A DNA stretch of 64,000 nucleotides from a candidate division WOR-3 bacterium. Its GTDB lineage: Bacteria > Hydrothermota > Tepidihabitantia > Tepidihabitantales > Tepidihabitantaceae. Within the stretch, counting starts at the first letter, position 1; each line of letters starts with the position of its first letter. Both the position numbers and the translations under genes were made by a program. Location: the NCBI GenBank assembly GCA_013177935.1, contig JABLXZ010000002.1, forward strand, positions 186,001 to 250,000. The letters are read 5' to 3'. Below are positions 17,703-26,234 of the stretch, piece by piece. The notes beneath the pieces were generated by a model. It worked only from the letters and a program-made list of their open reading frames with translations, searched no databases and was not told the origin of the DNA.

Positions 17703-18455
17703 TTACTTCTGGGGTTTGTCGGCGGCGATTATTAGTTGTTCGGGCATACCGGAGAGGTTAGGCACTTCCCAATGCTGCCGGACATCGCCTACTTCTTCCA
17801 GCCCGAAGATATGAAATCCGGCCCGGGACAGGAAATAAAAATGGTCGGACAAAGTCCAGTGGTAGTTGTATCTACCAAACGCCTTACCCGGTGTGGGAAA
17901 ACCCTCTTCAAAATCCTCTTCACCACGCGGCCGCCGGCGCTCAAAATAAGAAAAGGCGAGACGCGGGGGTCCTGGTTCCTGTTTCCAGATGCGGCGAATC
18001 GGGTGGTATTCGTTGACGACCAACCGACCACCGGGTTCAAGGATTGAGAAAACCGCCTGATAAAACGAGCCTAGGTCTTCAACCAGCCCGGCAACCTGAG
18101 CCGCATAGGCGATTTCGCAGGCGTTTTCACCCAGGGAAGAGAGGTTGGTTAGCTCCGCTTCCTGATATTCCAGTTCCACGCCGACAATCTGCGCCCGGAC
18201 CATAACCACATCCAGTCCACTGTTCGATGGGTCAATCAACCGCACCTTGGCGCCCATTGCGGCAAGGGCAAGCGGTGCCATGCCGTCACCGGTGCCAATT
18301 ACGCACACCCTTTTGCCGGCGACGGGTCCAAGAAACTCCATCTCCGCCTGGTTCAGGGCAAGCGATGGCATAACCACCACCCGGCGCCAGATGTCGCTAT
18401 CGTCGGGGTTACGCTCCCAAGCCGGTGCTACGGGTATGTAGTCGCGGGGCGGCAT
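17703..18455 (-). CDS. SAM-dependent methyltransferase, class I
   Basis: A protein of about 250 residues with the Rossmann SAM-binding motif VCVIGTGDGMAPLALAAMG, the acidic ribose-contact residue in VRLIDPS, and a later motif IV-like segment (CEIAYAAQVAG) with a post-motif strand LEPGGRLVVNEYHP. Small-molecule methyltransferases look like this; no substrate can be assigned. ATG 18455 is preferred because GGAAG precedes it, and translation coupling to the upstream lipoprotein gene (stop at 18469) is likely. Third gene of a minus-strand operon. Confidence 0.8.
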   Translation of the reverse strand: MPPRDYIPVAPAWERNPDDSDIWRRVVVMPSLALNQAEMEFLGPVAGKRVCVIGTGDGMAPLALAAMGAKVRLIDPSNSGLDVVMVRAQIVGVELEYQEAELTNLSSLGENACEIAYAAQVAGLVEDLGSFYQAVFSILEPGGRLVVNEYHPIRRIWKQEPGPPRLAFSYFERRRPRGEEDFEEGFPTPGKAFGRYNYHWTLSDHFYFLSRAGFHIFGLEEVGDVRQHWEVPNLSGMPEQLIIAADKPQK

Positions 18456-18468
18456 CAACTTCTTCCTT

Positions 18469-19143
18469 TCAACGCTGGTATTCGACCAGGAACTCTTCAC
18501 CCTGGGCGGTTTGCCTCCGGACTATGCCGATTTCCGGAGCAAGCCACTCGGTCCAGGATGTTTCGGTTGTTTCCCGGGCAAAAATCTTTTCAGTAAACTC
18601 AATCCGATAGCAGTCGTAAAAATCTCCGGCGCTCGTTGACACACTTTCCAAAGCGGCAACCCAGGCACGGACCAGATGGGTGAATTGAATCGTATCGGGA
18701 CCGTAAACAAGGATTGTATCAAACCGGTCAAAACTACTGTCACCGAGCACAAAGGGCAGTTGATAGAGCAAACCAAACCGGTATTCAACCGTGTCCGGTG
18801 CGTTGGGGCGCGAGATGGTGTTGACAACGAGGCGCCGGATTTCGGTTGGGTTGCTCAAGTAGTATTCCGGTGCCGCATTGCGGTAAACCCTGATACAATT
18901 TTGATTTAACATCGCTGCGGGCAGGGTATCAACCTCAACATAGATGGTGTCGGTTCCGGCAAGATACTTCCAGCGGCTGCCCGGAATTAACGGGAAGTAG
19001 TCAGCACCGGCACGAAAGAGTAGCGTATCGGAGCAGGAAAGGAGAGCGGCAAACAAAAGCGCAGAAGTTAAGCAGAACAGAAGAGTAAAAGACCGGCGGC
19101 TGGGCAATAGCGGTATTTTACATTTTAACCTTCTAAAAGGCAT
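18469..19143 (-). CDS. Predicted lipoprotein of unknown function
   Basis: The protein has a basic N-terminus, a hydrophobic run and a lipobox (LLSC, Cys at about residue 37 from ATG 19143), so it is probably lipidated and envelope-located. The mature part (FPLIPGSRWKYLAGTDTIYVEV and a later GDFYDCYRIEFTEKIFAR) resembles single-domain periplasmic proteins of the DUF3108 type, in which a conserved wall-facing beta sheet is preceded by a Gly-x-Trp start. ATG 19143 has GGAGG 7 nt upstream and overlaps the end of the upstream gene. No function can be assigned. Confidence 0.68.
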   Translation of the reverse strand: MPFRRLKCKIPLLPSRRSFTLLFCLTSALLFAALLSCSDTLLFRAGADYFPLIPGSRWKYLAGTDTIYVEVDTLPAAMLNQNCIRVYRNAAPEYYLSNPTEIRRLVVNTISRPNAPDTVEYRFGLLYQLPFVLGDSSFDRFDTILVYGPDTIQFTHLVRAWVAALESVSTSAGDFYDCYRIEFTEKIFARETTETSWTEWLAPEIGIVRRQTAQGEEFLVEYQR

Positions 19144-19645
19144 AGCCGACCTCCGCATAAATAGCCGGGAAGTATGTAAACACCGGCGTTCGGTTCGGCG
19201 GCGCACTTAAGAAGATAATATTGTCAATACCGGCACAGACCCGGCTGTGGCGTTCCTGTTGATAGACAAAGAGGTTGATATGACAATCCGGTGCGTAGCC
19301 GGTTTCGCGCGCGTAGTTGTAGGTGCGGCGGATGTAGCCATAACCTGGGCCCGCGCCCAGCGCCAAGCCCCAGTTTGATTTCGCAACCAGGGCATAACTG
19401 TAAGATAGGGATAGTTCGTGGATGGTCATTTCGTAACGGATGTTCTGTTTACCGGCGAAGTCAAGGAAGGAGTAGTTCAATCCCAGGCGATGACGGGAAA
19501 ATGTGTAGCCCAGTTGCGCACCCAAGAGGGTACTGGAACGGGTATGACGGTTGATGCCGCCGGTAGGAAACGCCGCGCCCACCCGGCCCCCAAAATCAAA
19601 GCCCGTAAAAAATAATGTGGCAGCGAGCAGCAGATTTAGCACCAT
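19133..19645 (-). CDS. Small outer-membrane beta-barrel-like protein
   Basis: A 170-residue protein with a signal peptide (LLLAATLFFTGFDFGG) and alternating aromatic and small residues in repeated amphipathic strands (LGAQLGYTFSRHRLGLNYSF, WGLALGAGPGYGY), ending in Phe (EVGYAF) as is typical of outer-membrane barrels. Function unknown. The promoter places the -10 box only 3 bp before ATG 19645, so the GTG directly after it (19642) may be the true leaderless start. First gene of a three-gene operon. Confidence 0.68.
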   Translation of the reverse strand: MVLNLLLAATLFFTGFDFGGRVGAAFPTGGINRHTRSSTLLGAQLGYTFSRHRLGLNYSFLDFAGKQNIRYEMTIHELSLSYSYALVAKSNWGLALGAGPGYGYIRRTYNYARETGYAPDCHINLFVYQQERHSRVCAGIDNIIFLSAPPNRTPVFTYFPAIYAEVGYAF

Positions 19646-19648
19646 TAA

Positions 19649-19676
19649 ACTTTACCATTCCGACAAATTGTGTCAA
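19649..19676 (-). promoter_or_regulatory. Promoter of the barrel-lipoprotein-methyltransferase operon
   Basis: Minus strand TTGACA (19676-19671), a 16 bp spacer and TAAAGT (19654-19649). The nadA stop codon (19675-19673) is embedded in the -35 box. Confidence 0.65.
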
Positions 19677-20575
19677 GAAATGTCCATCATCCGCTGCAGG
19701 GCAGCACGGGCACGGATGGCGACCTCCTCCGGGATGGTGATTTCCGGTTGTGTGCCGGAGAGGGCAGTGTGGACCTTTTCGAGGGTGGTCAGTTTCATAT
19801 TGCGGCAGATTGCGGTGCGGCGCAAGGGGTGGCAGATTTTGCCCGGGTACTCCCGGCGGATGCGCTGGCACATCCCGATTTCGGTGCCCAGGACGATTTC
19901 ATCATAGTCCCGGGCGAGACGGAGCATGCCACCGGTTGAAGCCACTTTGTCGGCGGCGGCAATTACATCTGGTTGACATTCGGGATGAACGATAACAATT
20001 GCATTGGGATGCTCTTTTCTTGCCTGCGCAACATCAGCCGGCGTGAAAAAGGCGTGGACATAACAGAAACCTTCCCAGGGGATGATGTTGCGGCCGGTTT
20101 CATGCGCCACCCAGAGGGCAAGGTTTTTGTCTGGAACAAAGAGAATGCGCCGGTCTGCGGGCAGAGTGGCAACAACCTTAACCGCATTTGCTGAGGTGCA
20201 GCAGATGTCAGCTTCGGCTTTGACTTCGGCATCGGTGTTGACATAGGCGACAACGAGGTCAACACCCAGTTCCGCCTTTTTGCGGCGCAGGGATTCGGCG
20301 GTAATCATCTTTGCCATCTGACAGCCGGCGCGGGGTTCGGCGAGCACAACCCGGGTTTGGGGATTGAGGAGTTTGGCGGTCTCGGCCATAAACTTAACGC
20401 CGCAGAACACAATCAGTTCGCAGTCTGCCTGTTGTGCCTGACGGGCGAGTTCAAGCGAATCACCGATGAAGTCGGCAACCTCGTATATCTCAGGCGGCTG
20501 ATAGTTGTGGCAGAGCACGATTGCCCGCTGCCGCTTCTTTAATTCGACAATCTCTTTTATTAAATCAGCGTTCAT
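19673..20575 (-). CDS. nadA: Quinolinate synthase A
   Basis: A 300-residue NadA, which condenses iminoaspartate with dihydroxyacetone phosphate to quinolinate using a 4Fe-4S cluster. Conserved segments are [62 protein letters not shown] and [10 protein letters not shown]; the three cluster cysteines are expected in GCQMA, HPEC and AICRNM. It overlaps the upstream DUF488 gene by 4 bp (ATGA). The window also has nadE (39.0 kb), but nadB and nadC are not visible. Confidence 0.95.
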   Translation of the reverse strand: MNADLIKEIVELKKRQRAIVLCHNYQPPEIYEVADFIGDSLELARQAQQADCELIVFCGVKFMAETAKLLNPQTRVVLAEPRAGCQMAKMITAESLRRKKAELGVDLVVAYVNTDAEVKAEADICCTSANAVKVVATLPADRRILFVPDKNLALWVAHETGRNIIPWEGFCYVHAFFTPADVAQARKEHPNAIVIVHPECQPDVIAAADKVASTGGMLRLARDYDEIVLGTEIGMCQRIRREYPGKICHPLRRTAICRNMKLTTLEKVHTALSGTQPEITIPEEVAIRARAALQRMMDIS

Positions 20576-21048
20576 CGGCGCCGGGGTGGTTTTGATTTCC
20601 CGGGTTGCCAGAACCGGTCCTCTTCAAGGATGTGGACAACCTCCACCCCGTTCCGGGCGACCTCTTGGGCGAGGATGAGCCGGCGACAGAACTCCGGTGT
20701 GTAGCAGGAGCAGAGGATGCAGCAGACCCGGGTGGGAACCCGGCTGCTGATGATTTTCAGCCCGCGTTGTACCTCTTCGGTCTGGAGCCAGTTCTTTACC
20801 GCATGGCGGTCAGGTGCGGCGAGCAGGGCGCGACAGCCACCGCCCAGTTCGTTGCCCAAAAACACATAGTTAATCTTGTTGTCCGAGCACAACTTTTCCA
20901 GACCGGCGCGGGAAAGGTGGGGCAGTTTTTCGGCAATCGGTCCGGGGTTGGCGCGGATGTCGAACAGAACCTGGATGCCGAATTTATAAAGCAAACGGCT
21001 GAACTCGTATTCCGGGCGATGACCGGTACCGAGGGTATAAAGCTTCAT
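20572..21048 (-). CDS. DUF488 family protein
   Basis: A 158-residue protein with the DUF488 N-terminal pattern [27 protein letters not shown], the hallmark FLGNELGGG, and a late cysteine-rich segment VCCILCSC. The biochemical role of the family is not established. It is translationally coupled to nadA by a 4 bp overlap and is part of the operon running from the PEGA gene. Confidence 0.78.
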   Translation of the reverse strand: MKLYTLGTGHRPEYEFSRLLYKFGIQVLFDIRANPGPIAEKLPHLSRAGLEKLCSDNKINYVFLGNELGGGCRALLAAPDRHAVKNWLQTEEVQRGLKIISSRVPTRVCCILCSCYTPEFCRRLILAQEVARNGVEVVHILEEDRFWQPGKSKPPRRR

Positions 21049-21063
21049 TCTTGGTGTCCCCTT

Positions 21064-21408
21064 TCAACAGGTAACATGGAAGATTGCCGCTTTGGGCGGG
21101 TTGAGTTGATTGTAAATCTTTATCGCCTCTGGCGTCGGGGCGGCGTGGTAGTCGATGTTATTGGCTTGGAGAAATTGAATGGCATCCGGACTTAGTTGCA
21201 CAACCCCATCCTGGCCCGTACCAATAACGAGGCGGGCGTTAGTGCCAGCGAGTACCCGCGCCACCTCCTTTTTACCGACGGTGTGGTTGTCACCGGTGAG
21301 ATGCCGATAACGGTTCTCGATGCGGTCATCCGGATAGATGACGATATCGGTGTCAAACCGGGCACGGTCGGTTTCAATCCAGCCAAAACCAGTGGCTTTT
21401 ATCTCCAC
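21064..21408 (-). CDS. Mth938-like domain protein
   Basis: A 114-residue single-domain protein matching the Mth938 (DUF498/NDUFAF3-like) fold: GFGWIETD at the N-terminus, then DIVIYPD, the strand VLAGTNARLVIGTGQDG and a C-terminal AIKIYNQL helix. Bacterial relatives are uncharacterised; the eukaryotic member assists complex I assembly. The start codon read here is GTG. It sits between scpA and the DUF488 gene on the same strand. Confidence 0.75.
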   Translation of the reverse strand: MEIKATGFGWIETDRARFDTDIVIYPDDRIENRYRHLTGDNHTVGKKEVARVLAGTNARLVIGTGQDGVVQLSPDAIQFLQANNIDYHAAPTPEAIKIYNQLNPPKAAIFHVTC

Positions 21409-21425
21409 AGATTGATGTTAAACGG

Positions 21426-22130
21426 TTATTGGCAATTGTCAAGTGTTTGGCGGTGCAGTTCAATCGGGGCAAAGGCGTCGGTCTGGACAACCTTGACCTC
21501 ACCGAGGCGCACCAGTTCTAACAGGGCAAGGAAGGTGACGATGATTTCGGTGAGGGTGGCGCCGGTCACCGCCTCCTCAAAAGCCAGGCGCTCCTTCGCT
21601 TTAAGCAGGTTACGGAGTACGGCAATTTTATCCGAGACTTTGATGCGCTGCGGTTCAATCGTTACCGCAGGAGTGGGTTTGAGCCGGGCAAGGAGCCGGC
21701 TGAAGGCACGGGCAAGAAGGGTGATGTCTTCAGACTCGGCCGGACGGGGCGGTGGCGATTCGCCCAGCCGGGGAAAACGCTGGCGTTGCTCGGCTTCGCG
21801 GCGGGCGAGGATCCGCGCCGCCTGCTGAAATGAGCGATAACTTTCAATAATCTGTTCAAGCGAAATCTGGGGTGTGGAAAGGTCTTCTTCGGCGGTGCGG
21901 GGTAAGAGGGCGCGGGTTTTGAGGCGCAAAAGCACCGCCGCCATAACCAGAAAGTCGCTGGCGGCGTCAAGGTTCAAAATGTTCTCGCTGCGCAGCAGGG
22001 CAAGGTAGTCATCGGTCAGACGGGCAATCGGGATGTCAAACACATCCAGTTCATTTTTGCGCACGAGGTAGAGCAAAAGTTCCAGCGGTCCCTCGAAAAC
22101 CTCGAGCCGGACCAGGGTCTCCTTCGTCAT
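21426..22130 (-). CDS. scpA: Segregation and condensation protein A
   Basis: A 234-residue ScpA kleisin, which links the SMC head domains in the chromosome-organising condensin. The N-terminal SMC-binding helix has the usual FEGPLELLLYLVRKNELDVFDIPIARLTDDYL, and the C-terminal winged helix includes FLALLELVRLGEVKVVQTD. Its start overlaps the stop of the upstream gene by 4 bp. scpB and smc are not in the window. Confidence 0.94.
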   Translation of the reverse strand: MTKETLVRLEVFEGPLELLLYLVRKNELDVFDIPIARLTDDYLALLRSENILNLDAASDFLVMAAVLLRLKTRALLPRTAEEDLSTPQISLEQIIESYRSFQQAARILARREAEQRQRFPRLGESPPPRPAESEDITLLARAFSRLLARLKPTPAVTIEPQRIKVSDKIAVLRNLLKAKERLAFEEAVTGATLTEIIVTFLALLELVRLGEVKVVQTDAFAPIELHRQTLDNCQ

Positions 22131-23158
22131 AGAGACACCAGCTGGTAATTTCGTTTACCCAAGCCAATCTCCTCGCCCCGTGCCAGAACAATTTCCGGAT
22201 TGAGGTGCGGATAAATCTCTTTCAGAGCCGAACGGGTGTGGTCCCATGCCGCCTGGTCGCATGCCACCGGGTCAAAAGAGGCGAACAGCCCAACATCAGG
22301 CATAATCGGATTTTCGGTCTGGGGGTAGCAGTCGCAGTTCGGGGTCACCTTTAAGACGATGTTGAAGTGAATCGCCACCCGGTCCTTGAGCACCGCATAG
22401 CAGTATTCGGCAAGTTTCTTTTGTACCGACTCCGAGGCGGCGTCCCAGTTAATCTTGATGGCGCCGTGCGGACAGACGGCAAGACAGCCTCCACAGCCAG
22501 TGCAACTGCGGCCGATACGGGCAACATACTTGACAAAGTCAATCGCATCGTGGGGGCAGTAGTCAACGCAGTTACCGCAACTGAGGCACTTCTCTTCATC
22601 CACATAAGGTTTGGAAGAGGAGTGCATCGCCAGTTTGCCCGCCTTTGCTGCCAGCCCCATCGCAATACTTTTTATCGCACCGCCGAAGCCGGCAACAAAG
22701 TGTCCTTTGAAGTGGGCGAGGTTGACGAGGTAGCGAATGAAACGGAGTCTGCCGGCGAGATAAGCGGGAGTTTGGGGCGCAAAGTCGAGCGCTACCGGAT
22801 AGAAATGTTCACCGTACTCACCGTCCAGGATTTCAATCGGCACCAGAGTCCGCTCCACGGTAAAGCCGTGCTCCCGGGCAAGTTTGATGTGCTCGGAGGC
22901 ACGCTGGCGCCGGCCACGATAAAGCGCGGTTGTTTCTACGGCAACGGGCTGGAGGTCGTGATTGATACAGGCGATGGCGGCGCTGCGCACCAGTTCCGGG
23001 CTGATATGGTTGTTGTTGTCATTTTCGCCAAAATGGGTTTTGATACCCACCTTCTTGCGCGGCCGGGTGCGGGCAAAAAATCCGGACTGCTCAAGGATTT
23101 GGCCGACGCCATCAGCCACCCGTTCGGGTGGCACAAACCAGACAACTGATGAACTCAT
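22127..23158 (-). CDS. DUF362 protein with two 4Fe-4S clusters
   Basis: A 343-residue protein. The N-terminal DUF362 domain (about 1-185) has KVGIKTHFGENDNNNH and AHFKGHFVAGFGGAIKSIAMG, and the inserted ferredoxin region (about 193-245) carries two CxxCxxCxxxC motifs (CLSCGNCVDYCP and CTGCGGCLAVCP). Such proteins are predicted redox carriers or iron-sulfur-dependent enzymes. ATG 23158 follows the ribosome site AGGAG. It overlaps the upstream radical SAM gene by 4 bp, suggesting a shared redox role. Confidence 0.85.
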   Translation of the reverse strand: MSSSVVWFVPPERVADGVGQILEQSGFFARTRPRKKVGIKTHFGENDNNNHISPELVRSAAIACINHDLQPVAVETTALYRGRRQRASEHIKLAREHGFTVERTLVPIEILDGEYGEHFYPVALDFAPQTPAYLAGRLRFIRYLVNLAHFKGHFVAGFGGAIKSIAMGLAAKAGKLAMHSSSKPYVDEEKCLSCGNCVDYCPHDAIDFVKYVARIGRSCTGCGGCLAVCPHGAIKINWDAASESVQKKLAEYCYAVLKDRVAIHFNIVLKVTPNCDCYPQTENPIMPDVGLFASFDPVACDQAAWDHTRSALKEIYPHLNPEIVLARGEEIGLGKRNYQLVSL

Positions 23159-24237
23159 CGCCACACTCCTGGAATAGGTGTTTTACAGAATTTGCATTTA
23201 CCATTGACAATACTGTTTTCCAGCACGGTATAGCCCTGACGCCGGATGAGCAGATTGCCGCATTTGGGACAGAAGGTGTTTTCGTCCTGGTGACCCGGGA
23301 CATTGCCGATGTAGACATACTTCAAGCCGGTCTGACGGGCGATGGCGATAGCCTTTTCCAGAGTCTTGACCGGTGTTACCGGCGCATTTTGTAACTGGTA
23401 GTCAGGATGGAACTGGGTGAAGTGCAGCGGGATGGTGTCACCGCAATTTTCCTTTATCCAGTTACACATCTGACGAATGGTTGTAGTGTCGTCGTTAAAA
23501 CCCGGGACAACAAGGTTGACCAGTTCTAAGTGACAGGAAGTCTGGGCGACCGTTTTTATTGCGGTTAGTACCGGCTCAAGGGTTGAACCACACACCGTGC
23601 GATAAAACTCAGGCGTAAACCCTTTCAGGTCAATCTTGATGGCGTCAACAGCCGAACACAGTTCACGCAGCGGTTCCGGGTTGATATACCCCCCGGACAC
23701 GACCGCAGTTTTGATACCCCGGGCGCGGGCAAGGCGGGCGATGTCAATCATATACTCAAAAAAGACAACCGGTTCGGTATAGGTGAAACAGATGATGGGC
23801 AGGTTGAGTTTCTCAGCCAGGGCAACAACCTGTTTCGGGGTCATCTCCTGGTACGGCACCGCTTCTGGTGTTGCCTGGGAAATCTCCCAGTTCTGGCAGT
23901 ACTTGCAGCGCTGATTACAACCAACCGTGGCAAGGGTCAAACGCAGGGCACCGGGCAGGAAGTGAAAAAATGGTGCCTTCTCAATCGGTTCGCGATTGAT
24001 GGAGCAGGGTTTGCCATAGACCAGTGAGTAAAGGGTGCCGTTGCGATTTTCCCGCACCCGACAGAAGCCCCTTTTACCCGGAGCGATAACACACCGTCGC
24101 GGGCACAGTTCGCACTGGACCATTTTGTTTTCCAGTTTTCGGTAGTAGCGGGCTTCAGTGAGTTCAACTTTCCCCTTTTGGGGTACAGGGGCAAGGCTCA
24201 TAAGCACGAGTAGGGCAAAAAAGAGAAACCGGTTCAT
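23155..24237 (-). CDS. AmrS-like radical SAM enzyme with N-terminal signal segment
   Basis: A 360-residue radical SAM protein of the AmmeMemoRadiSam family. Cys-rich N-terminal motif CELCPRRCVI and GFCRVRENRNG precede the radical SAM motif CNQRCKYC (the 4Fe-4S/SAM site), then GGYINPEPL and a DAIKIDLKGF segment. A C-terminal zinc-ribbon-like CPKCGN and CKFC pair is also seen. Unlike the usual cytosolic form it begins with a hydrophobic segment (FLFFALLVLMSLAPVPQ), so it may be exported or membrane-attached. AMMECR1 and Memo genes are not visible. It is downstream of the PEGA gene by 3 bp. Confidence 0.85.
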   Translation of the reverse strand: MNRFLFFALLVLMSLAPVPQKGKVELTEARYYRKLENKMVQCELCPRRCVIAPGKRGFCRVRENRNGTLYSLVYGKPCSINREPIEKAPFFHFLPGALRLTLATVGCNQRCKYCQNWEISQATPEAVPYQEMTPKQVVALAEKLNLPIICFTYTEPVVFFEYMIDIARLARARGIKTAVVSGGYINPEPLRELCSAVDAIKIDLKGFTPEFYRTVCGSTLEPVLTAIKTVAQTSCHLELVNLVVPGFNDDTTTIRQMCNWIKENCGDTIPLHFTQFHPDYQLQNAPVTPVKTLEKAIAIARQTGLKYVYIGNVPGHQDENTFCPKCGNLLIRRQGYTVLENSIVNGKCKFCKTPIPGVWR

Positions 24238-24240
24238 CGG

Positions 24241-24687
24241 TTAATGGGCAACGACGCCGATGATTACACCGCAAACCAGCCCGAGCGTAAACACGCCGCC
24301 AATGCCACCGAACACCAGCCATTTTGCCCGGCAGGCGTTTTTCTCCATCGTTTGCCGGTCAATTAGAACCCGGGTTTCAAGTCCGGGTAAAAGTTCAACC
24401 TGGGAGGTTGCGCCATCAATGCGCGCTAGGGTCCAGAGGGCGTTTAACCGCGCACCAACAGTTCCAGAACGCAACTGCCGGTAGAGCGTTTCGAGACTGT
24501 CGTTGGAAACAATTGTCACCCAGTACCGGCCCGGGTCCAGTTGATATCGCTCTAAGGGGGTTAACCCAGCGGAGTCGCCTTCAACAAAAATGTTGTAACC
24601 CGGAGGGTCAGAACGGACAGTAAGGAATCCGGGTCCAGGAGAAGTTTGTCCGACAACAAGGATAAATGACAAAACGGTTACCACCAT
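24241..24687 (-). CDS. PEGA-domain envelope protein with two membrane segments
   Basis: A protein of about 148 residues with an N-terminal hydrophobic signal (VVTVLSFILVV), a PEGA domain (about 20-60: GFLTVRSDPPGYNIFVEG and LERYQLDPGRYWVTI), and a C-terminal glycine-rich membrane helix (WLVFGGIGGVFTLGLVCGV). PEGA domains occur in surface and peptidoglycan-associated proteins. ATG 24687 is chosen because a promoter lies at the leaderless distance upstream; an open frame extends to 24849, but that extension crosses the glnA promoter and is not hydrophobic-signal-like. First gene of the minus-strand operon ending in nadA. Confidence 0.7.
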   Translation of the reverse strand: MVVTVLSFILVVGQTSPGPGFLTVRSDPPGYNIFVEGDSAGLTPLERYQLDPGRYWVTIVSNDSLETLYRQLRSGTVGARLNALWTLARIDGATSQVELLPGLETRVLIDRQTMEKNACRAKWLVFGGIGGVFTLGLVCGVIIGVVAH

Positions 24688-24694
24688 TAAACAA

Positions 24695-24723
24695 AGGGTA
24701 ACGGAAAACAGCAACTCAGTCAA
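24695..24723 (-). promoter_or_regulatory. Promoter of the PEGA-to-nadA operon
   Basis: Minus strand TTGACT (24723-24718), a 17 bp spacer and a weak -10 TACCCT (24700-24695), ending 7 bp before ATG 24687. No ribosome site is present. Confidence 0.45.
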
Positions 24724-24842
24724 ACAGAAATAGTGATTGATGATAGAGGGCAGAAGATGGCGTGGGCGATTTTTGTCCAAAGGAAAATAGGGGCGCAGGC
24801 AAGATTTAAGCGTTGCGGTTGCGGGGCAGAATTCAGTTGGCG

Positions 24843-24870
24843 TTGACATTTAAGTAAGTTATGGTATAAT
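24843..24870 (+). promoter_or_regulatory. Consensus promoter of glnA
   Basis: TTGACA at 24843-24848, a 16 bp spacer and TATAAT at 24865-24870; both hexamers match the housekeeping consensus. Transcription would start within or near the adjoining palindrome. Confidence 0.88.
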
Positions 24871-24885
24871 TGTAAGTTACTTACA
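24871..24885 (+). promoter_or_regulatory. Palindromic operator overlapping the glnA start site
   Basis: A perfect 7 bp inverted repeat, TGTAAGT-T-ACTTACA, abuts the -10 box. A half-site-like AAGTAAGTT lies in the spacer. This is the position expected for a repressor that blocks initiation. The half-site TGTAA resembles, but is 2 bp more compact than, the Bacillus GlnR/TnrA consensus, so the identity of the regulator is unknown. Confidence 0.65.
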
Positions 24886-24906
24886 AAGGAGAAAAGGGAG
24901 GATACA

Positions 24907-26226
24907 TTGACCGAGATTAATCTGGCAGGCGAGATAAAGAAAAACAGGGTCCGGTTCGTTCAGCTCTGGTTCACCGATGTGTTAGGGTTTCTCAAAGGGA
25001 TTACCATTTCCAGCCGGGAACTATCACGGGCGCTGCGGCACGGACTGAGTTTTGACGGTTCGTCAATTGAGGGTTTTGCCCGGATTGAGGAGTCGGATAT
25101 GGTTGTCAAGCCTGACCCGGCCAGTTTTGCGGTTCTGCCCTGGGAGGTGCAAGGCGCGCGGGCGGCAAGGATGTTCTGCGATGTGTTTACGCCCGATGGC
25201 AAACCGGTTGATTTTGACCCGCGACAGGTGCTGCGCCGGGTTGTAAGCAAGGCGCAGAAGATGGGTTTTGCGCTTTATGCGGGCTGTGAACTGGAGTGCT
25301 TTTACTTTCAGAACGGCGGGGCGCCGAACCTTCTGGACCAGGGTGGTTATTTTGACCTGATACCGACCGCCCTGCCCGAGCAGGTGCGCGAAGAGACGAT
25401 TGTTGAACTGGAGAAACTCGGGGTTGGTGTGGAGTATAGCCACCACGAGGTGTCACCGAGCCAGCACGAGATTGACCTGCACTACACCGATGCCTTGACG
25501 ATGGCAGACAATGTTGTCACCTGCCGGTTTGTTGCCCGCCAGGTGGCAAAACGGCACAACATCCACTGCACCTTTATGCCCAAGCCGGTTTTTGGGGTCA
25601 ACGGCTCTGGTATGCACACCCACATCTCCTTATTCCGTAATGGCAGGAATGCCTTTTATTCGGCAAAAGACGAGATGAACCTTTCGCCAATCTGCCGGCA
25701 GTTTATCGCCGGTCTGCTCAAGTACGCGCCGGAAATAACCGCAGTCACCAATCAATGGGTCAACTCCTACAAGCGACTCGTGCCCGGATTTGAGGCGCCG
25801 GTTTATGTGTCCTGGGCAAGGGTGAACCGCAGTGCGCTGGTACGGGTGCCGGCATTTTCCAAGGACCGGCCCGAAGCGGCGCGGATTGAGTACCGTTCAC
25901 CTGACCCGGCATGCAACCCGTATCTGGCGTTTGCGGTGATATTTGCCGCCGGGTTAAGGGGTGTGGAGGAAAAACTTTCCCTCGCGCCACCCACTACCGA
26001 CAACATCTATCGGATGACCGAAGAGGAGCGGGCACGGGCAAAAATTACCTGTCTGCCCAAAGACCTTTCCGAGGCGATAAAGTTAACCGAGAAAAGTGAA
26101 CTGGTGCGGTCAACTTTAGGTGATGAGCTGTTTGCCTTCTTTCTGCGCAACAAGCGCCAAGAGTGGGACGAGTACAAGGCACAGGTGACCGAGTTTGAGA
26201 TAAAGCGGTATCTGCCGATACTGTAA
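24907..26226 (+). CDS. glnA: Glutamine synthetase, type I-alpha
   Basis: A 439-residue glutamine synthetase, which makes glutamine from glutamate, ammonia and ATP. Conserved are LWFTDVLGFLKG, DGSSIEGF, the beta-grasp and catalytic segments GVEYSHHEVSPSQHEID, GSGMHTHISLF, the catalytic NRSALVRVP and EYRSPDPACNPYLAFA. The length, and the absence of the adenylylated Tyr region of the longer beta type, indicate the alpha class. The start is TTG 24907, with AGGGAGG 5 nt upstream. Regulation is probably transcriptional, through the palindrome at 24871-24885. The gene for a carbonic-anhydrase-like protein follows after 8 bp. Confidence 0.95.
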   Translation: MTEINLAGEIKKNRVRFVQLWFTDVLGFLKGITISSRELSRALRHGLSFDGSSIEGFARIEESDMVVKPDPASFAVLPWEVQGARAARMFCDVFTPDGKPVDFDPRQVLRRVVSKAQKMGFALYAGCELECFYFQNGGAPNLLDQGGYFDLIPTALPEQVREETIVELEKLGVGVEYSHHEVSPSQHEIDLHYTDALTMADNVVTCRFVARQVAKRHNIHCTFMPKPVFGVNGSGMHTHISLFRNGRNAFYSAKDEMNLSPICRQFIAGLLKYAPEITAVTNQWVNSYKRLVPGFEAPVYVSWARVNRSALVRVPAFSKDRPEAARIEYRSPDPACNPYLAFAVIFAAGLRGVEEKLSLAPPTTDNIYRMTEEERARAKITCLPKDLSEAIKLTEKSELVRSTLGDELFAFFLRNKRQEWDEYKAQVTEFEIKRYLPIL

Positions 26227-26234
26227 ATTGAGAT

